Shown here: in pieces, positions 58,916 through 64,000 of the stretch | Layout of the letters: every line of letters begins with the position of its first letter | Numbering within the stretch: the first letter of the stretch is position 1 | Source: Paramarasmius palmivorus | Lineage: Eukaryota > Basidiomycota > Agaricomycetes > Agaricales > Marasmiaceae | DNA length: 64,000 nucleotides | Assembly (NCBI GenBank): GCA_037176845.1 | Contig: JAYKXP010000008.1 | Coordinates: forward strand, 372,001-436,000 | Direction of reading: 5' to 3' | Translations under genes and position numbers: made by a program | The notes under the pieces: generated by a model | The model's database searches: none | What the model was told of the DNA's origin: nothing | The model's input: the letters and a program-made list of their open reading frames with translations, nothing else

Positions 58916-61230
58916 ATGAGCGACGATAATCAGTATGAAGTCGGTCAGTTACACTCATAGGTACCCACAGAATCATCACTGACGACCTGAACAGAATCCA
59001 TATTACGGGCTCGGGTGGCGAAGAAATCCCCTCGTAGCAAGTTCGTTGTCTGGGTAAGCTCCGTGGCAAACGTGTGTCTTCACTATCTCATCAGACTTGT
59101 AGCAATATCTTGTCAAAGTTGGCTTTCGTTTTTATGTGCTAGCGAGGAATTTCTAACTTTCTCGTATTAGTGGAAAGGCTATGATGACCCGGAAGAAAAT
59201 ACGTGAGTGTGACTTCACTAGACTCCAGAGGCTTCAACAACAGGCTAATTTCGCTGGCCAAGATGGGAACCCGTCGATTCTTTTGAAGGTTCAGAGCATT
59301 TTGTGGAAGCATTTTGGACGAAAACAAAGACTGGCGGGCGAGATAGAGAGGACTTGAGTTTGTTTGAGGTTGGAGAAGAGTTTGCACCGAACAATGGTGA
59401 GTCGGTGATCTATGCTTCCAGAACGCGAAAGAATTAATATCAAAGCTTTTGATACCTCAAGCAAGGAAAACGTCGCGCAAGTCATTGAAAGGCGACGACC
59501 CTTCGTCATCAACAACCAAGCCCATCTCTTCACGCAAGCGGAAACGCGACCAGACACCGCCATCCAACTCGCCAACATCTAAGCGCGGAAGGCCACGCAC
59601 AAGAAAGCGGGCTAGGAATGGTCGTCATAAAGAAAGCTCCCCAGAACCCCCTCTGTCTCCATCCCAGTATTCAGATCGCGATGCTTCCTTTGAACTCGAC
59701 GCGAAAGAAATCGGCCACGAAATGCAGGAGACACCCCCCGCAGAATCAATCCCTGACTCTGAACCAGAATCAGTAGAAGCCGAGAGACCGCCACGATATC
59801 GGAAGAGGGGGAGTGGGTCATCGAAAGCTCCTGCAAGTCCAGATGGGAGTGTCTCGGACATGTCACCTTATCCAGACCACCGGAACGAAGAGGCTTCTCC
59901 GCAATCTTCGATGCCAGCACATCATGCTCGAGTTGCGAACCCATTGGTCAAAATGATTGATGAGGTAGACGAAGATACGATGGAAACCGCTATCTCTACA
60001 AAGGCGCGCTTGTATACAACTACGACGGGCGGGGCATCTTCTGTGCAATCATCTCGCAAATATCCCAAACCTGGTCCTACCTCTAGAGTTGGCAAGAAGA
60101 GTACAAGCTCACTACTGACTGTCCAGAAAGGAAAACTGACTACTGTGAAGGGCAAATACGTCCCTTCGAAGTCCGGTGACCCTTCAGGTAGCGAGCTTGC
60201 ACTTGCTGTCGAGGAAGAATCACACACCTGGGAACAGACTGGCACCGTAGACGAGCCTACTTCGTCAAAGCATCAACAGGTTCCGGCGAGCGGCCAACAA
60301 CTTCTGGAGTTGGCGCGCCCAGATGCCTCAGGCGACGATGAGCTTGAGGATTATGAGGAGGGTACCAACGGAGATCTCAGTAACTCAAACCAGGCAGGGC
60401 AATCGGAATCACTGTTCCAGCAAAGGTGCGACTTTGTTCACCTTATTTTGTTTCTGGTTCTTACTTGTGAAGTTGTGCGATAGTCTGACGAGGGCGAAGG
60501 ACAAGCTCTTACCTTCTTCATTGACTTCATCGTTCAGTAATGCTGTAACAGCTTTCAGAAGATCAATTTTTGACCCCTTGTATGTATCTACCTTTCTTCT
60601 TTTTAGGTTTCCGATTCTCATCCGTTGTCCATATCAAGGTCAAGTCCCTCTAGCTGCACGCCACCTGATCTCACCAATGGTAACAATGCCGATAGGTAGG
60701 ATTAGCAGCCCCCTCATGCGTCTTGCTTCTCATAGAAATTTCAGCATACCATTCTTTCTGAACCTTGATGTGTCCGTCACCGTTCCAGTGGTTTTGAATA
60801 AATCCCTAACATCTGGGAACATCAAGGCCAATACCTCGAATGATCCTCCAGGGAAGTTTTATGGCACAAACTCCGCACTTGCCTTATTGGATACTCTACG
60901 CACTGGCGGACCGTCTGCTCAAGGTCTCCCTCAGTACAAAGTGTACAGAGGCACAACAACAGCTGTTCAACGAGTTCCGAGAAAAGCTTGCTTCCAATCA
61001 GCTTGTACGTTTTTCTAAGTTTCCGGCTTCCGAAGTGACTCACTGATTACCTGTAGTTCGTGGCAATGGCAGGGAGCGATGTCCTCACATTCTGCTCTTC
61101 AACTAGTACATTGATCTCCCAGCGATTAAACTTTCCTGCATCCTTCGTGTCAGGACCGGGTAATATTCTTGTCAGTCGAGTGATGATACAAGACCATTCA
61201 GCTTATGCGAATGTTGCTCTTGGGATTTGA
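58916..61230 (+). CDS. Chromodomain and AT-hook protein
   Basis: The chromodomain is split over the first four exons: QYEVESILRARV, KKSPRSKFVVWWKGYDD, NTWEPVDSFEGSEHFV. The aromatic cage residues (Tyr, Trp, Trp) expected for methyl-lysine reading are present. After the domain comes a basic stretch with an AT-hook, SKRGRPRTRKRARN, then about 270 polar, acidic-and-Ser/Pro residues. C-terminal parts are helical (AQQQLFNEFREKLASNQL) and end VAMAGSDVLTFC...VALGI. The link between the disordered region and this end (about 60600-60870) is uncertain: two frames overlap and either an intron or a one-base slip is needed. It is not a plain HP1, because no chromoshadow domain is evident. A heterochromatin or Polycomb-like reader is the likely role. 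Confidence 0.78.
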
Positions 61231-61491
61231 AACTGTAGCCACTGTATTTTCTTATCTTTAATAGTTTCTCGTCATCCGTAATGGCAATAGCATGACTGAA
61301 TACACGTATCGAATGGCTCGAGTTATGGGTACCACAAGGCATTGAGACCGACATGGTGGCTGTGTATTGTGAGAACACGATCACATGATCCAGACGTGAC
61401 TCAGCCGGAACCGCGCACCTTCCCTGTTTATTGTCAGCGTCCATGTCAACGTTCCTCTTCTTCTGTTAGTCTTTACCCATTATTGGTCGAA
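61231..61491. other. Spacer and promoter of the RAD54-type gene
   Basis: No gene is visible; a pyrimidine-rich run lies close to the start codon at 61492. Confidence 0.35.
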
Positions 61492-64000
61492 ATGTTGAGA
61501 AGAGCGCCTACAACTACAGATGGAAAGGTCGTTGACCGACTGCAAGAAAGCACTAGAGTCAACAAGCCTTTCAAACCTCCAGCAAGTGCCAAACCAGCCT
61601 CAGATCGTGTTCAGCCTCAGAGGAAACGGAAACGTGTCTCGTACGCGGGCCAAGCAAAGGATGATGACGACGATGACTCAGATAGCGGAAAGAAGAAGAA
61701 GAAAAAGAAGGACGACAGGGATGGGAACTGGATGAATGAAGACGAGTTGTTGGCTGCCGTGAAACAGTATCCTGTATTCAAACCGAAACCCTTTGACCAA
61801 GTATTTGCCGCTCAGAGGCGCTTCTCAATGCCGACGATGAGGAATAAGGACGGTGAATGTGTCGCCCTTGTACCCTCAAACATCTCCCTTGGTATTCGTC
61901 CCCAGGCGAAATTGTTACCTCGACCTCTGCACGATCCGATGGCCGACCATGCAATTGTTCTATACGATCCCACCATTGATGATCGAGAGACAGACGAGGA
62001 GAGGAGAGAACGAGAGAAGGAGGAAGCGAAGGAGAGGGCAGCGAAGGAGGCTTTAGAGAAGAGTGCAGGGATGTACAACCCTCACAAGAGCCTAAAGACC
62101 ATGCTGGGTGAAGACAAAGTAAAGAAGGAGAAGGTAGCGAAGATACCTGTAGTCATTGATCCTCGTTTGACAAAGGTTCTGCGTCCGCATCAGGTTGATG
62201 GTGTGAAGGTGAGTAGCTGTATTTCTATCTTTCTGAGCATACTACTTACCTTCGGTGTAGTTCTTGTACAAATGCACCACCGGAATGCTTGTAGACAACC
62301 AATATGGCTGTATCATGGCAGACGAAATGGGTCTAGGGAAAACACTTCAGTGCATTGCACTCATGTGGACACTGATAAAACAGTCTCCGCATCCTGGCAA
62401 ACCTACTATCGAGAAATGTATTATTGCTTGTCCATCGAGTCTGGTGCGGAATTGGGCAAACGAACTTGGTGAGGGCAATCCGTGACCTCGCGAATAAACA
62501 TACTAAATTGTGACGACAGACAAATGGCTTGGGAAAAGATGCCATCAATGCTCTTGCTGTTGACGGGAAAGGTGGCAAGGCTGAACTCATAACGAAGGTC
62601 ACACAGTGGGTCGCTGCAACTGGTCGAAATGTCATTCAGCCAGGTACGAGCTCAGCTCTCAGGTGCTCACACATGTGTAACGACGCGTTTACAGTGATGA
62701 TTGTTTCGTACGAAACTTTGCGAACGCTTTCGGAATACCTTGCAAATTGCACTATCGGTCTTCTTCTCTGTGACGAAGGCCACCGGTTGAAGAACTCCGG
62801 TTAGTGGTACCATACCATTGTGAACTTTACTTACACGCGTTTGCACACACACACCAGAATCGCTGACTTTCCAATCACTCAATGCCCTAAACGTGAAAAG
62901 ACGTGTCATTCTCACAGGAACGCCGATACAAGTGAGTCTACCATGTGCATACAACGTGTACGGTGTGGGACGTTCCTGATATGTATGACAGAACGATCTT
63001 TCGGAATACTTCTCACTCCTCAACTTTGCAAATCCCAACTTCTTAGGAACAAAGAACGATTTTAGGAAGAACTTTGAGAATTCAATCATCCGAGGACGAG
63101 ATGCATCGGCTAGTGACCAGGTGAAAGCGGAGTCTGAAAAGAAACTGAAGGAGCTAGGTGGTTTGGTTACCAAGTTCATCATTCGGAGAACGAACGACTT
63201 GCTTTCCAAATATCGTATGCTATTGTTTCCTCGGTTCGATTCCAAAGACGTCTCATTCTTCTCCAACAGTTCCGGTCAAATACGAACACGTCGTGTTCTG
63301 TGGCTTGTCGGACTTTCAGCTATCTTTATACCGCCTTTTTATCTCTTCTCCTGAGATCAAGGCCCTACTCCGTGGAGCGGATTCACAACCTCTCAAGGCA
63401 ATCAACATCCTAAAGAAGCTATGCAACCACCCAGAGCTACTGAACCTTCCGGACGATCTGAGAGGTTCTGATAGCCTCATTCCAGAGGGATTTCAAGGTG
63501 CCGGGAGCACGGCTAGGAACAAGTCTCAGACCGTGCGGTGTGACTGGGGCGGCAAATTCTTGGTTCTGGAAAGGTATTTTCGCGATTATTTTCCTTCGTC
63601 TTGGTATCTAAGGCTTGGCCAGGTTCTTACACCATCTTAAGACCCATACGAACGACAAGATTGTTCTTATCAGCAACTACACCCAAACGCTGGACTTGTT
63701 CGAGAAGCTGTGCAGGTCCAAGAAGTGAGTTTGGCCTCGAGTTTTTTTTTTTTTTGCTGCGGCAAAGAATTGACTATGGCTTGCAGGTATGGCTACTTCC
63801 GATTAGACGGGACGATGAGTATCGTCAAGCGGCAAAAACTCGTCGACCAGTTTAATAATCCTGAAGGGAAAGAATTTATCTTCCTACTCAGTAGCAAGGC
63901 TGGTGGATGTGGTATCAACCTCATTGGTGCTAACCGTCTCATACTTTTTGACCCTGGTAAGTGATGCTTTGGTTCATTGTCGTGTGGCACTAACACGGGA
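61492..64000 (+). CDS. RAD54: RAD54-type SNF2 helicase, cut by the window edge
   Basis: Rad54 drives Rad51 filaments and remodels chromatin in homologous recombination. The start is [12 protein letters not shown], then a basic N-terminal region ([14 protein letters not shown]) and [14 protein letters not shown]. Helicase motifs follow in order: I ([16 protein letters not shown]), Ia ([15 protein letters not shown]), II ([12 protein letters not shown]), III ([20 protein letters not shown]), IV ([15 protein letters not shown]), V ([20 protein letters not shown]). [15 protein letters not shown] and [18 protein letters not shown] are typical of Rad54. All introns read are GT-AG and in frame. The last exon seen ends at about 63956 with LILFDP, before motif VI, which lies beyond the window; the 3' end is therefore missing. 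One intron holds a run of about 16 T at 63740-63756. Confidence 0.93.

Noticed and set aside
63740..63756. T16 run as a functional element
   Set aside because: It lies inside a RAD54 intron as an extended pyrimidine tract and needs no other explanation.

Overview
This window looks like nuclear DNA of a filamentous basidiomycete, most likely an Agaricomycete. Genes are dense and broken by many short introns (about 45-75 bp, mostly GT-AG with a few GC-AG). The proteins belong to fungal families: a GID4/Vid24 ligase subunit, Atg2, Npr2, Spt6, an F-box protein and a fungal SGNH esterase. I could not name the species. Most genes had to be spliced by eye, so outer boundaries are firmer than individual introns.

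Layout, left to right. 0-6.7 kb: a conserved fungal protein of unknown function, a doubtful fragment, a glycine-rich nuclear-type protein, and a small gene for a secreted arginine-rich tandem-repeat precursor. 8.4-16.3 kb: a 14-TM drug-type MFS exporter, GID4, and a Baeyer-Villiger-type flavin monooxygenase. 16.4-24.2 kb: casein kinase I, a JmjC/zinc protein, and UBA3. 24.5-30.2 kb: RCL1, an orphan conserved protein, the siroheme enzyme MET8, and a seven-TM protein. 31.5-33.9 kb: a small secreted eight-cysteine protein, then a 461-bp element with perfect 31-bp terminal inverted repeats sitting 57 bp before the start codon of the splicing factor RBM22/Slt11. 34-43.7 kb: a YeeE/YedE transporter, an SGNH esterase, and ATG2. 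43.8-54.7 kb: RLP24, SPT6, a deaminase, NPR2, and OGG1. 57-64 kb: an F-box protein, a chromodomain/AT-hook protein, and a RAD54-type helicase cut by the window edge.

Most genes are housekeeping: ribosome and spliceosome assembly (RCL1, RLP24, RBM22), chromatin and transcription (SPT6, JmjC, chromodomain protein), DNA repair (OGG1, RAD54), nutrient and turnover signalling (GID4, NPR2, ATG2, CK1, UBA3). MET8 and the YeeE/YedE protein both touch sulfur metabolism but are 6 kb apart with other genes between. The accessory part is the two small secreted proteins, the MFS exporter, the monooxygenase and the TIR element.

A striking general feature is that about ten one- or two-base frame breaks interrupt otherwise well-conserved genes, including genes expected to be essential (SPT6, RBM22). 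Several lie in short homopolymers. The simplest reading is consensus errors in the assembly, not decay. The most interesting biological candidates are the secreted repeat precursor at 5906-6674 and the hairpin-rich, telomere-motif-bearing TIR element at 32158-32618.
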